A stretch of DNA of 64,000 nt from Sphingobacteriales bacterium (GTDB lineage Bacteria > Bacteroidota > Bacteroidia > Chitinophagales > UBA2359), in assembly GCA_016700115.1 (NCBI GenBank), contig CP064999.1, positions 5,389,501 to 5,453,500 on the forward strand, written 5' to 3'. Shown here piece by piece: positions 36,625 through 45,214 of the stretch (positions are counted from its first letter, which is position 1; every line of letters begins with the position of its first letter). Under the pieces are notes generated by a model. That model ran no database searches and was not told the origin of the DNA. It was given only the letters and a program-made list of their open reading frames with translations. Both the position numbers and the translations under genes were made by a program.

Positions 36625-38799
36625 TCACTGCACTCCCATTTTCTTCAGTTGTTTGATAGTCAGGCTGCTGGGTTCATTGCCTTTGAACACGGCAAGTTTG
36701 GTTTTTTTGGCACCTTTTCCTTTTGCCTGTTTTTCAAATTCTTCAGCTTCCGAAATTGTGGTATAGGGACCTAAGACAATCATCATGTCGTTGTTCACAT
36801 ATTCTAAGTTGATAGGGGTGTTCAGTTCTGCAAAGTTGTAATAGGTGTTGTTGTCCACAGATTTAAAAGGCCCGATAAAAACTTTGAATTGCAATACTCC
36901 GGTAGTGCCTTCGATGGCTTCAAGCAGTTCAGGGGTTTCCTCTTGCGGAGCGGAAACCTCTTTGTTTTTCTTGCCTCTTGGTTTCAATACCTCCATCTCT
37001 TCTTCAGCCGGGGTTGTTGAAGAGGGGGTCAGGTTAGTAATTCCCTGAATAATGTTTGCTTTAATTTCGATGCGGTTATTTTGTTCATGAAGTTCTTCGG
37101 GACATTCCGCACCGCTGACACAATGATTGAGCAGCATTGATTCTCCATATCCCTTTGTGGTAATTCTTCCGGGAGCAATTCCTTTCAATATCAGATTTTC
37201 GCGAACAGCAGCGGCTCTTTTCTGACTGATTTCGAGGTTGACAAAATCATTCCCCCTTGAGTCGGTATATGCACTGATTTCGACCCCAACTTCCATCCAC
37301 TCTTTCAGATAGTTCACCAATTTGTCCAACTCTTTGTCGGCTGCCGAATCAATATACCAGTCGCCGGGCTTAAACCTGATTTTATTCATGCCTAATGCTT
37401 CGTTCAACAAGGCATTTGTCGTGATAGGCTGCTCTACTTCGGTGGTTACTTTTTTGGTGTTGGGCATGGCATCGGTAAAAGCATCATCCGGCACTTTTTC
37501 GAAAAAATAAATATCATCTTCTCCAAATCCTCCCGGTCTGTTTGAGGCAAAATAACCCCAGTTTTTGTCTTCACTCAAAGCAAGGCTGAAGTCATCATAA
37601 GCCGAATTAAATGGCGCTCCGATATTGACAGGGGCTAACCAGCCTCCCCGTGTATATCGGGTATAAAACAAGTCTAATCCTCCCAATCCGGGATGTCCGT
37701 TTGAAGCGAAAAACAGGTTTCCATCGAAATGTATGTAAGGGAACAGTTCATTTCCTGCTGTATTGATTTCGGGACCTAAGTTGATGGGACGACTCCAGGT
37801 AGAATCAATCTTTGCACACATATAAATATCAGTTCCCCCGTACCCTCCTTCCATATCAGAGACCAGATACAGGGTTTGTCCATCGGGAGCAATAAAAGGA
37901 TGGGTCATAGAATAAGTACGGGTTCCGTCGTTCAGGTCTTCACTGTTATTAAATCTAAACCGGTTGATATTGCTCCATTTTTGGTTATTGTCTTTTACTG
38001 CGGTATAAAGTCCCAAGACCAAGGCACCTTCGGCATTTTTCACCTTTTGCCCGCGAAAGAGTGCGTTCCGCGTAAAAATAGCTGTATCGCCAGAAGCAGA
38101 AAAGGTTATCGGCCCATCATTGTATTGGCTGTTCACACTTCCTCTCAAATATTGGGGAGGCAGATAGGTTTGTTTGTCTGACTGTTGGCTGAAATACAGT
38201 TTAAGATACAGATTGTCTGCACTTTTTTTGCTTTTGCTGCTTTTGCCGCCCATCAGTTGTTGCCGGTTGCTGCAAAACACAATCCCTTCATTGTAAATCA
38301 CAGGTCCAAAGTCTGATTGCGCCGAGTTAACAGGCAGTAACCATGTGTTAAAGTCGTAATTATGTTCGGTCAGTTTGTCAATCATATCACAACCCTTTGC
38401 CAATTTGTTTCCCATTTCGTTGTGTTTGCCGTACTCCATAAACCATATACGGGCTTCGTCGCATTTGCCGTTTGTCTGAAGAACCTGTGCAAAATGCAGT
38501 TTACGGGTAAACTCGTGCGGAGGTAGATTCTCCATTGATTTTCTGTACCAATATTCGGCGTTTTCAAAATCTTTGGTCAAATGATAGCAGACGGCTAACT
38601 TTAATTTTACCTCTTCAAGGTTGTCTTTTAACAACACATCGCGGTATAGTGGTATCGCCTGATGATAGGCGTAGGCATTGTATAGTTTATCTGCCTGACT
38701 GAGCAGTTTTTTAACTGCCGGATCCTGAGCATGTAAATGATGCAATCCTGCAACAACTAAAAGGGTTAAAAACAGAATTCGAAAAATATCTGAGCGCAT
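36625..38799 (-). CDS. TPR / beta-propeller / OmpA-domain envelope protein (PorE-like layout)
   Basis: A 724-residue exported protein with a signal peptide ending LHA-Q. Residues 27-135 are TPR-like helices (AYAYHQAIPLYRDVLL, KDFENAEYWYRKSMEN). Residues 150-450 form a PD40-type propeller (PFIAPDGQTLYLVSDMEGGYGGTDIYMC, YFASNRPGGFGEDDIYFF). Residues 485-600 are an OmpA-like peptidoglycan-binding domain (YTDSRGNDFVNLEISQKRAA, RITTKGYGES). The C-terminus (640-724) is a SPOR-like fold (QFKVFIGPF, IVLGPYTTISEAEEF). The order TPR-propeller-OmpA resembles the T9SS accessory protein PorE, but many other envelope proteins share it, so the role is not settled. It is convergent with the upstream surface protein. 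Confidence 0.8.
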   Translation of the reverse strand: MRSDIFRILFLTLLVVAGLHHLHAQDPAVKKLLSQADKLYNAYAYHQAIPLYRDVLLKDNLEEVKLKLAVCYHLTKDFENAEYWYRKSMENLPPHEFTRKLHFAQVLQTNGKCDEARIWFMEYGKHNEMGNKLAKGCDMIDKLTEHNYDFNTWLLPVNSAQSDFGPVIYNEGIVFCSNRQQLMGGKSSKSKKSADNLYLKLYFSQQSDKQTYLPPQYLRGSVNSQYNDGPITFSASGDTAIFTRNALFRGQKVKNAEGALVLGLYTAVKDNNQKWSNINRFRFNNSEDLNDGTRTYSMTHPFIAPDGQTLYLVSDMEGGYGGTDIYMCAKIDSTWSRPINLGPEINTAGNELFPYIHFDGNLFFASNGHPGLGGLDLFYTRYTRGGWLAPVNIGAPFNSAYDDFSLALSEDKNWGYFASNRPGGFGEDDIYFFEKVPDDAFTDAMPNTKKVTTEVEQPITTNALLNEALGMNKIRFKPGDWYIDSAADKELDKLVNYLKEWMEVGVEISAYTDSRGNDFVNLEISQKRAAAVRENLILKGIAPGRITTKGYGESMLLNHCVSGAECPEELHEQNNRIEIKANIIQGITNLTPSSTTPAEEEMEVLKPRGKKNKEVSAPQEETPELLEAIEGTTGVLQFKVFIGPFKSVDNNTYYNFAELNTPINLEYVNNDMMIVLGPYTTISEAEEFEKQAKGKGAKKTKLAVFKGNEPSSLTIKQLKKMGVQ

Positions 38800-38835
38800 A
38801 TCGTTATTAATGGTTAATTATTAATAGTTAATGGT

Positions 38836-41574
38836 TTAACGGATTACCGGGAACATCCCTAAATGTTTAAAAACAAACGACCAGACATCGGTATAAGTAT
38901 CAATAATTTGTTTGACTGTTTTACCTTGCCCTCCGCCTCCATGTCCCGACATAGATTCTATTCTGATTAGCTGTGGTTGATTTCCCGTATTATCATGTTG
39001 GAGACGGGCAGTATATTTATAGGAATGAGCCGGAACTACGCGGTCGTCTCTTTGAGCAGTCATCACCATAGTTGCCGGATAAGGAAGCCCGGGTCTGATA
39101 TTGTGATATGGAGAATAGGGATATAAAAACTTAAACTGTTCGGCGTTATCACTGCTTCCATATTCGCTGACCCATGCCCAACCGATGGTGAATTTGTGAA
39201 AACGAAGCATATCCATTACCCCGACAACCGGTAGTGCAACTGCAAACAGTTCCGGCCTTTGATTCATGACTGCCCCAATCAGCAACCCCCCATTTGAACG
39301 GCCGGTTGCAGCTAATTTCTGTGGTCTTGTATAGCCCTCTTTAATCAAATACTCTGCTGCGGCGATATAATCGTCAAATACATTTTGCTTTTTCTCCAGC
39401 ATACCCGCTTTGTGCCATTCTTCACCATACTCACTGCCTCCACGCAAATTTGCTACGGCATAAATCCCGCCACTTTGATAAAACGGCAGGTTTTCGATTT
39501 TAAATTCCGGAATGCGGGAAATGTTAAATCCGCCATACGAGTAGAGCAGACAAGGGTGCTGACTGTTGAGCGAGATTCCCTTTTTATGAGTAATAAACAT
39601 CGGAACTTTAGTGCCATCTTTTGACCGGTAAAACACCTGCTTTGTTTCAAAATCGCTAAAGTCGAAATCTATTTCGGGTTGGTAAAACACCTCGTTTTGA
39701 TGAGTAGTTAAATCGTATTTAAAAATTGTGGGCGGATAGAGAAAAGATTCGAAACTGTAAAAACAAACCGGTTCTTTTTTATCGGCAGAAATTCCGCCGG
39801 CAATTCCGATTCCCGGAAGGGGGATATCTCTTAAAAACACGCCATCGGTTGTATATATCCTAAGATGACTGTTCACATCTTTCATATATTCGACCAACAG
39901 GTTTCCGTTTGCGGAATACACGTTGTCAAGTACGGCATCCGTTTGTTCGGCCAACACAGTTTTCCAGAATTGTTCTTCCGGTTTTCGGGGGTCAATCAAC
40001 ACGAGGCGGTAATTGGGGGCTTTGTAATTAGTTTTTACCAGCAATTTGTCATTCAGGTTATCAACCACCGCCAAAGACTGGTCTGTGCTGCTCATGATGG
40101 GATAAAAGCCGGATTTCCATTTTTCTGAATATGCGTAATACAATGCATTGCCCGATGAAGAACCGCTTGATACAGACAACAAAATAAATTGTTCGTCTTC
40201 AGTAACCGAAACCCAGAAACTCAATCTCGGATTTTGTTTGTTTTCATAGACCAATATATCTTCTGACTGAGGCGTGCCTATTTTGTGGTAAAACACTCTT
40301 GCCGCTTCATTTTTTGCCGACAATTCCTTCCCTTTTTCAGGTTGGTCAAAACGGGTGTAAAAGAACCCGTTTTTATACCAGGCTGCGCCCGAAAACTTGA
40401 TGTTATGGAGGGTATCGGACATTGGTTTACCGCTTTCTACTTCTAAAACCTGAAATGTTTGCCAGTCTGACCCTCCTAAAGAAGTGCCATAGACCATATA
40501 TTTATAGTCTTTCGAAAAAGAGGTGGTAGTCAGTGCAACAGAGCCATCTTCAGAAAAAGTATTGGGGTCGAGAAATTTTTCAGGAGCGGCCGTCAGTCCT
40601 TTTTGCCGGTAAAAAACACTATGGTTCTGCAGCCCGTTGTTTTTGAAAAAATAGTAATAATCCCCCTGCTTTCGTGGTGCCGAAACCTTTGGGTAGTTAA
40701 TGAGCCGGGTCAATTGTTCAGACAAAACATTTTGAAAGCCGGTTGATTCAAGATATTGATTTGTCAGGTTGTTTTGTTGATTTATCCATTGCTGAGTTTC
40801 GGCACTGTTCTCGTCTTCCATCCATCTGTAAGGGTCGGCAACAATAGTTCCGAAGTAATTATCGGTCTGATTGTCAACCCGGGCATCGGGATATTTCATA
40901 GGTAACTGATTGGGTGTTTTGATAAATTGGTAAGGGCCATTTTCTGCTCCCCAAACCTGTTTTCCGGTTTGGTCAAAACCCTGATCCCAGCTCGATAAAC
41001 TGTTTTCGGTGATGGTTACTTTAGAGGTGGCATAAGCCGCGCTTTTCAATTCACTTGGGCAGGATTTTATGCCGGTTTGTCCCGTAAAAGTTTGGTTGTT
41101 TTTTTTGAGTGTTACAGCACAACCTTTTAATTGTGTAAGTACCTGAGGGTTGATCTGATTGAATAAAGTTTGATTACTCCATTGCCCTACGTATCGCTCA
41201 GGTTGTGGTAGTGTGTAAATTCTGCTTTCAAAACTATTTTTACCTTTCGCAACAATTTGATAGATGCGTTGCCTGTAAGGCCGGGAAGTATTTTCAGCAA
41301 CAGATTGTTCAACATACAACCATTTGCCATCTGTCCGGTGTTGCCACACAGGGTGCATTTCCAAAACAATGTTCAGATAATTTGTATCGGAGAGCGATTG
41401 CTGATAGCTGTTATAGGAGCCTTGCATCCAACTGACAAGCAGCTCCAAATCTTTGTTATTTCCTGACTTTTGTGCCAACAAATCAGCTTGAAAGGAATTT
41501 GGATAGGCCCAACCAAGAAACAGGAAACAATAACAGCAAATATGTGTGGCGTGAAAATTTCTAAAAAGTCTCAT
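38836..41574 (-). CDS. Prolyl oligopeptidase (S9A) with N-terminal CpcT/CpeT-like domain
   Basis: A 912-residue exported protein with a signal peptide or signal anchor at residues 1-30. Residues 42-219 match the CpcT/CpeT chromophore-lyase fold: LVSWMQGSYNSYQQ, WLYVEQSVAENTSRPYRQR, LKGCAVTLKKNNQTFTG, SSWDQGFDQTGKQVWGAENG. Residues about 225-912 are a full prolyl oligopeptidase: DPYRWMED entry motif, beta-propeller, then the hydrolase domain with Ser760 in GRSNGG, Asp843/844 in QRDDRVVP and His878 in MSGHGG. It should cleave short proline-containing peptides in the periplasm or outside. CpcT domains attach bilins in cyanobacteria; in a non-phototroph the fold more likely binds another ligand. 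The fusion is continuous with no stop or frameshift. Confidence 0.9.
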   Translation of the reverse strand: MRLFRNFHATHICCYCFLFLGWAYPNSFQADLLAQKSGNNKDLELLVSWMQGSYNSYQQSLSDTNYLNIVLEMHPVWQHRTDGKWLYVEQSVAENTSRPYRQRIYQIVAKGKNSFESRIYTLPQPERYVGQWSNQTLFNQINPQVLTQLKGCAVTLKKNNQTFTGQTGIKSCPSELKSAAYATSKVTITENSLSSWDQGFDQTGKQVWGAENGPYQFIKTPNQLPMKYPDARVDNQTDNYFGTIVADPYRWMEDENSAETQQWINQQNNLTNQYLESTGFQNVLSEQLTRLINYPKVSAPRKQGDYYYFFKNNGLQNHSVFYRQKGLTAAPEKFLDPNTFSEDGSVALTTTSFSKDYKYMVYGTSLGGSDWQTFQVLEVESGKPMSDTLHNIKFSGAAWYKNGFFYTRFDQPEKGKELSAKNEAARVFYHKIGTPQSEDILVYENKQNPRLSFWVSVTEDEQFILLSVSSGSSSGNALYYAYSEKWKSGFYPIMSSTDQSLAVVDNLNDKLLVKTNYKAPNYRLVLIDPRKPEEQFWKTVLAEQTDAVLDNVYSANGNLLVEYMKDVNSHLRIYTTDGVFLRDIPLPGIGIAGGISADKKEPVCFYSFESFLYPPTIFKYDLTTHQNEVFYQPEIDFDFSDFETKQVFYRSKDGTKVPMFITHKKGISLNSQHPCLLYSYGGFNISRIPEFKIENLPFYQSGGIYAVANLRGGSEYGEEWHKAGMLEKKQNVFDDYIAAAEYLIKEGYTRPQKLAATGRSNGGLLIGAVMNQRPELFAVALPVVGVMDMLRFHKFTIGWAWVSEYGSSDNAEQFKFLYPYSPYHNIRPGLPYPATMVMTAQRDDRVVPAHSYKYTARLQHDNTGNQPQLIRIESMSGHGGGGQGKTVKQIIDTYTDVWSFVFKHLGMFPVIR

Positions 41575-41639
41575 TATTAAAATCAGTAGGTTGTTTAATC
41601 TAATTGTCAGCTATGATTTTGAAAGAGCCGGTATTCCGT

Positions 41640-43694
41640 TTATTTCTTTGGAGGGTTTTTTCTGACAGGAGTTTTTGCTTTAGCGGGTGCGGGTTTTTTT
41701 TCAGGAATCTCCGTCTTTTTCGCGGGTTGTTTGTCCGCTTCGGCTTTCGGTTTTGTTTTGGGCTTTGATTTTTTAGGAACCACGTATTTGAAAACAGACA
41801 TGCCAAGGGGTGGAAGGGTGGCTGTAAAAGAATGGGTGCGGTAGTTCCAGGGGGTATTGACAACAGGCATCGGTTTTGTGTTTAACACTCCGCTTCCCCA
41901 ATATTTCGGATCGTCTGTGTTAAAAATTTCTTTCCATTCGCCTGTGTCCAGATTAGTGCCAATCCGGTAGTTTTCGCGAACCATTGGCGTGCAGTTCAGT
42001 GCTATGATTAAATCGTTGTCCGGATTTTCTCCTTTTCGCATAAAAACTAAAGTAGAGCCTTTGTAATCGCCAACCTCTATCCAGTCGAATCCTCTTGTAT
42101 CGAAATTATATTCGTACATGGCAGGTTCATTGCGCAATAATTGGTTTAAATCGGCAATCAATTGTTGAATCCCTTTATGTGGGTCGTAATTTAACAAGTG
42201 CCAGTCGAGGCTGCCTCCAAAATTCCATTCGTTATATTGGCCAAACTCACCACCCATAAACAGCAACTTTGCTCCCGGATGGGTAAACATATAAGACATC
42301 AGGAGTCTGAGGTTGGCAAACCTTTGCCATTCATCACCCGGCATCCGCCGGATTAACGAACCCTTACCATGTACCACTTCATCGTGTGAAAAGGGCAACA
42401 TGAAGTTTTCGGTAAAGGCATACATAATGCTGAACGTGATGGTGTTATGGTTAAACTGCCTGAAAAAGGGGTCAATGCTGAAGTATTTCAAGGTGTCGTG
42501 CATCCAGCCCATCATCCATTTCATTCCAAATCCCAGTCCCCCTAAATAAGTCGGACGTGATACCAAAGGAAATGCGGTCGATTCTTCGGCAATTGTCTGC
42601 ACATCTGGGTAATGTTTATAAATAGCTTCATTGAGTACTTTGAGAAAATGAACAGCTTCCAGATTTTCATTACCGCCTTTATGGTTGGGCTGCCACTCGC
42701 CTTCGTTTCGTGAATAATCTAAATACAGCATGGAGGCTACGGCATCAATTCTGAAACCATCGGCATGATATTTATCAAACCAAAACAAGGCATTGCTGAT
42801 CAGAAAAGAGCGGACTTCGTTTCGTCCATAATTAAAAATCAAACTCGACCAGTCGGGATGATAGCCCAACTGAGGGTTGGGATGTTCGTAAACACAAGAA
42901 CCGTCAAAATTGGCCAAGCCGTGGGCATCGGTAGGGAAATGAGAGGGCACCCAATCTAATATTACCCCGATATTGTTTTGGTGAAATTGCCCGACTAAGT
43001 ACATAAAGTCCTGAGGAGTTCCAAAACGGGAAGTTGGAGCAAAATAACCCGTTATCTGATAACCCCATGAAGGGGAATAAGGATGCTCCATGACCGGCAT
43101 CAACTCGACATGGGTAAAGCCCATCTGTTTGACATAGGCTACCAGTTCGTCTGCCATTTCCCGATACGACAGAGAACTGCTTTCTTCTTTCGATTTGCGT
43201 TTCCACGATGCAAGATGTACCTCATACACGGAATAGGGTTTGTTGAGGGCGTTGTGTTCGTGGCGTTTTTGCATCCAGTCTTGGTCTTTCCATTCGAAGT
43301 TCAGTTCACGCACAACGGATGCAGTGTTAGGGGGCGTTTCACTGTAAAAGGCAAACGGGTCTGATTTGTCGAAGGATAAATCGTAGTTGTAGGAGTAAAT
43401 CCGGTATTTATAAATATCTCCGGTTTTTACATGGGGTATAAAACCTTCCCAAATTCCGGATGTGTCCCATCTGACATATAGTTGATGTTCCGCATCGTTC
43501 CAACCGTTAAAATTACCGACAACGCCGACCTTTTGTGCTGCCGGTGCCCATACGGCAAAGTAAACTCCATCCGTACCATCTAACTGAACAGGGTGTGCCC
43601 CCATTTTTTCGTATAATCTGAAATGGTTTCCCGCTTGAAACAGATGAATATCAAAATCGGTAAACAGTGAATGAGCGATTGTTTTGTTGAGCAT
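41640..43694 (-). CDS. glgB: 1,4-alpha-glucan branching enzyme (GH13) with Lys/Pro-rich tail
   Basis: A 684-residue cytoplasmic enzyme that forms alpha-1,6 branches in glycogen. An N-terminal CBM48 domain (FAVWAPAAQKVGVVGNFNGW) precedes the GH13 barrel with the four conserved regions: DWVPSHF, the nucleophile Asp in DGFRIDAVASML (about 316), the acid Glu in TIAEESTAFP (about 370) and FSHDEVVHG (about 437). The catalytic core ends at KYVVPKK near residue 635. The last 45 or so residues are almost only Lys, Pro, Ala, Glu and Thr, an unusual basic tail for this enzyme. It lies 65 bp upstream of the peptidase gene on the same strand; no other glycogen gene is near. Confidence 0.95.
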   Translation of the reverse strand: MLNKTIAHSLFTDFDIHLFQAGNHFRLYEKMGAHPVQLDGTDGVYFAVWAPAAQKVGVVGNFNGWNDAEHQLYVRWDTSGIWEGFIPHVKTGDIYKYRIYSYNYDLSFDKSDPFAFYSETPPNTASVVRELNFEWKDQDWMQKRHEHNALNKPYSVYEVHLASWKRKSKEESSSLSYREMADELVAYVKQMGFTHVELMPVMEHPYSPSWGYQITGYFAPTSRFGTPQDFMYLVGQFHQNNIGVILDWVPSHFPTDAHGLANFDGSCVYEHPNPQLGYHPDWSSLIFNYGRNEVRSFLISNALFWFDKYHADGFRIDAVASMLYLDYSRNEGEWQPNHKGGNENLEAVHFLKVLNEAIYKHYPDVQTIAEESTAFPLVSRPTYLGGLGFGMKWMMGWMHDTLKYFSIDPFFRQFNHNTITFSIMYAFTENFMLPFSHDEVVHGKGSLIRRMPGDEWQRFANLRLLMSYMFTHPGAKLLFMGGEFGQYNEWNFGGSLDWHLLNYDPHKGIQQLIADLNQLLRNEPAMYEYNFDTRGFDWIEVGDYKGSTLVFMRKGENPDNDLIIALNCTPMVRENYRIGTNLDTGEWKEIFNTDDPKYWGSGVLNTKPMPVVNTPWNYRTHSFTATLPPLGMSVFKYVVPKKSKPKTKPKAEADKQPAKKTEIPEKKPAPAKAKTPVRKNPPKK

Positions 43695-43721
43695 GATTTT
43701 CTTTTACGATTTGCGATTTAT

Positions 43722-43747
43722 AAGAGACGCACGGTCGTGCGTCTCTT
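43722..43747. repeat. REP-like palindrome in the glgB/thiolase gap
   Basis: Perfect 12-bp arms (AAGAGACGCACG at 43722-43733 and its complement at 43736-43747) around GT. Its GAGAC-CACGG-like half matches the palindromes clustered at the RAYT gene near 47.9-48.4 kb, differing in a few paired positions, so it is probably a REP copy of the same family. It falls in the predicted glgB leader. Confidence 0.65.
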
Positions 43748-43754
43748 CGGGATG

Positions 43755-43762
43755 CAAAATTA
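43755..43762 (-). promoter_or_regulatory. Possible -7 element of glgB
   Basis: Minus-strand TAATTTTG fits TAnnTTTG and lies 61 bp upstream of the glgB start. No clear -33 TTG. Transcription from here would begin at about 43748, directly at the REP palindrome. Confidence 0.35.
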
Positions 43763-43804
43763 CCCTTAATTAAATAGAAAACTGACATAACCCTCTGTTT
43801 TTTG

Positions 43805-43812
43805 TACCTTTG
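43805..43812 (+). promoter_or_regulatory. Bacteroidota-type -7 element of the thiolase gene
   Basis: TACCTTTG, an exact TAnnTTTG match, 53 bp before the thiolase start codon. The -33 position holds CTGA, a poor match. Confidence 0.5.
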
Positions 43813-43864
43813 CCCGTCTGTTAACCTTAATATATTAGCTATTGCTAAAAAATGCTCTTAAAAA

Positions 43865-45154
43865 ATGAAAAAAAACCGGATTGTTTTGATTGATGGCTGC
43901 CGAACTCCTTTTTTGCGCTCCGGCACCGATTATATGGACATGATGTCTTATGAACTTGGACAGTTTGCCATTAAAGGCTTGTTGCATAAAACAGGACTTG
44001 ACCCAAACCTTGTAGATGCTGTCATTATGGGAACGGTCATTTCAAATATAAGAACCAGCAATGTTGCGCGTGAAGCAGCCCTAACTGCCGGAATTCCCTA
44101 TACTGCCCCCTGTCATACCGTAACTATGGCTTGTATTTCGGCAAACAGAGCTATTGCAGATGGCGTTTATGCTCTGATGGCCGGACATGCTCAGGTTGTT
44201 GTTGCCGGAGGGGTTGATACTACCTCTGACACCCCAATCGGTTTTTCAAAAACCATGCGCAAAAAACTCTTCAAAGCCCAAAAACTAAAAAGTACGATGG
44301 ACTTTGTAAAGTTTGCCACGACTTTGCGTCCTACCGATTTTATGCCCGATAAACCGGCCATTGCCGAATTTAGTACCAACCGTACTATGGGTCAGGATTG
44401 TGAGATTTTGGCTGCAAAATACGGAGTCAGCCGGCAACAACAGGACGAATTTGCCGTTCGCTCTCATCAGTTAGCCGGTAAAGCTGTTCAAAACGGAAGT
44501 CTTGGTGCAGAAATGACCCCCGTAGCAATCCCTCCTTCTTTTATGCCAATCAATAAAGACAACGGCATCAGACCGGAAACTACTTATGAAGGTGTCGCTA
44601 AATTAGCGCCTGCTTTTGACCGTCAGTTTGGAACCATCACCGCCGCCAATGCTTCGTTTCTGACCGATGGTGCTGCCGCAGTTTTACTGACTACCGAAGA
44701 AAAAGCCGCAGAACTTGGATTGACTCCCAAAGCCGTCATTACCGATTTTACCTTTACCGGACAGGATCTGGAAGAAGAACTCCTGCTTGGCCCTACTTAC
44801 TCTATTGCCAAACTGCTTCAACGTGCAAAATTACCTTTATCCGGCATAGATGTATTTGAATTGCACGAGGCTTTTGCCGGACAAGTGTTAGCCAACCTCA
44901 ATTGCTTAGCTTCCGATGAGTTTGCACAACAAAAGTTAGGTCTTTCCAATGCTGTTGGTACTATCCCTATGGATAAACTGAACCTGTGGGGTGGCTCACT
45001 TTCTATCGGGCATCCCTTTGGCGCAACCGGTGCGCGTTTACTCACCACCGCCGCCAACCGCCTGATAGCCGAAAACGGACATCGTGCCTTAATCGCAGCC
45101 TGTGCCGCCGGCGCTCATGGTCATGCCATGATTATTGAAAGGTATATGCCTTAG
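43865..45154 (+). CDS. Acetyl-CoA C-acyltransferase (3-ketoacyl-CoA thiolase, FadI/FadA-like)
   Basis: A 429-residue thiolase for the last step of beta-oxidation, cleaving 3-ketoacyl-CoA with CoA. All catalytic residues are present: nucleophile Cys90 in TMACISANRA, His334 in ELHEAFAG, His383 in SIGHPFGATGARL and Cys413 in AACAAGAHG. The start MKKNRIVLIDGCRTPFLRSG and the extended middle loop resemble the FadI/trifunctional beta-subunit group more than short thiolases. No multifunctional FadJ gene follows. It could work with the acyl-CoA dehydrogenase at 9.8 kb. Confidence 0.95.
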   Translation: MKKNRIVLIDGCRTPFLRSGTDYMDMMSYELGQFAIKGLLHKTGLDPNLVDAVIMGTVISNIRTSNVAREAALTAGIPYTAPCHTVTMACISANRAIADGVYALMAGHAQVVVAGGVDTTSDTPIGFSKTMRKKLFKAQKLKSTMDFVKFATTLRPTDFMPDKPAIAEFSTNRTMGQDCEILAAKYGVSRQQQDEFAVRSHQLAGKAVQNGSLGAEMTPVAIPPSFMPINKDNGIRPETTYEGVAKLAPAFDRQFGTITAANASFLTDGAAAVLLTTEEKAAELGLTPKAVITDFTFTGQDLEEELLLGPTYSIAKLLQRAKLPLSGIDVFELHEAFAGQVLANLNCLASDEFAQQKLGLSNAVGTIPMDKLNLWGGSLSIGHPFGATGARLLTTAANRLIAENGHRALIAACAAGAHGHAMIIERYMP

Positions 45155-45214
45155 TGGTTACAATGATTTCACCTCTTCGAGGTTGTATTTTTGACGGGCA
45201 TACCGACTTACATT

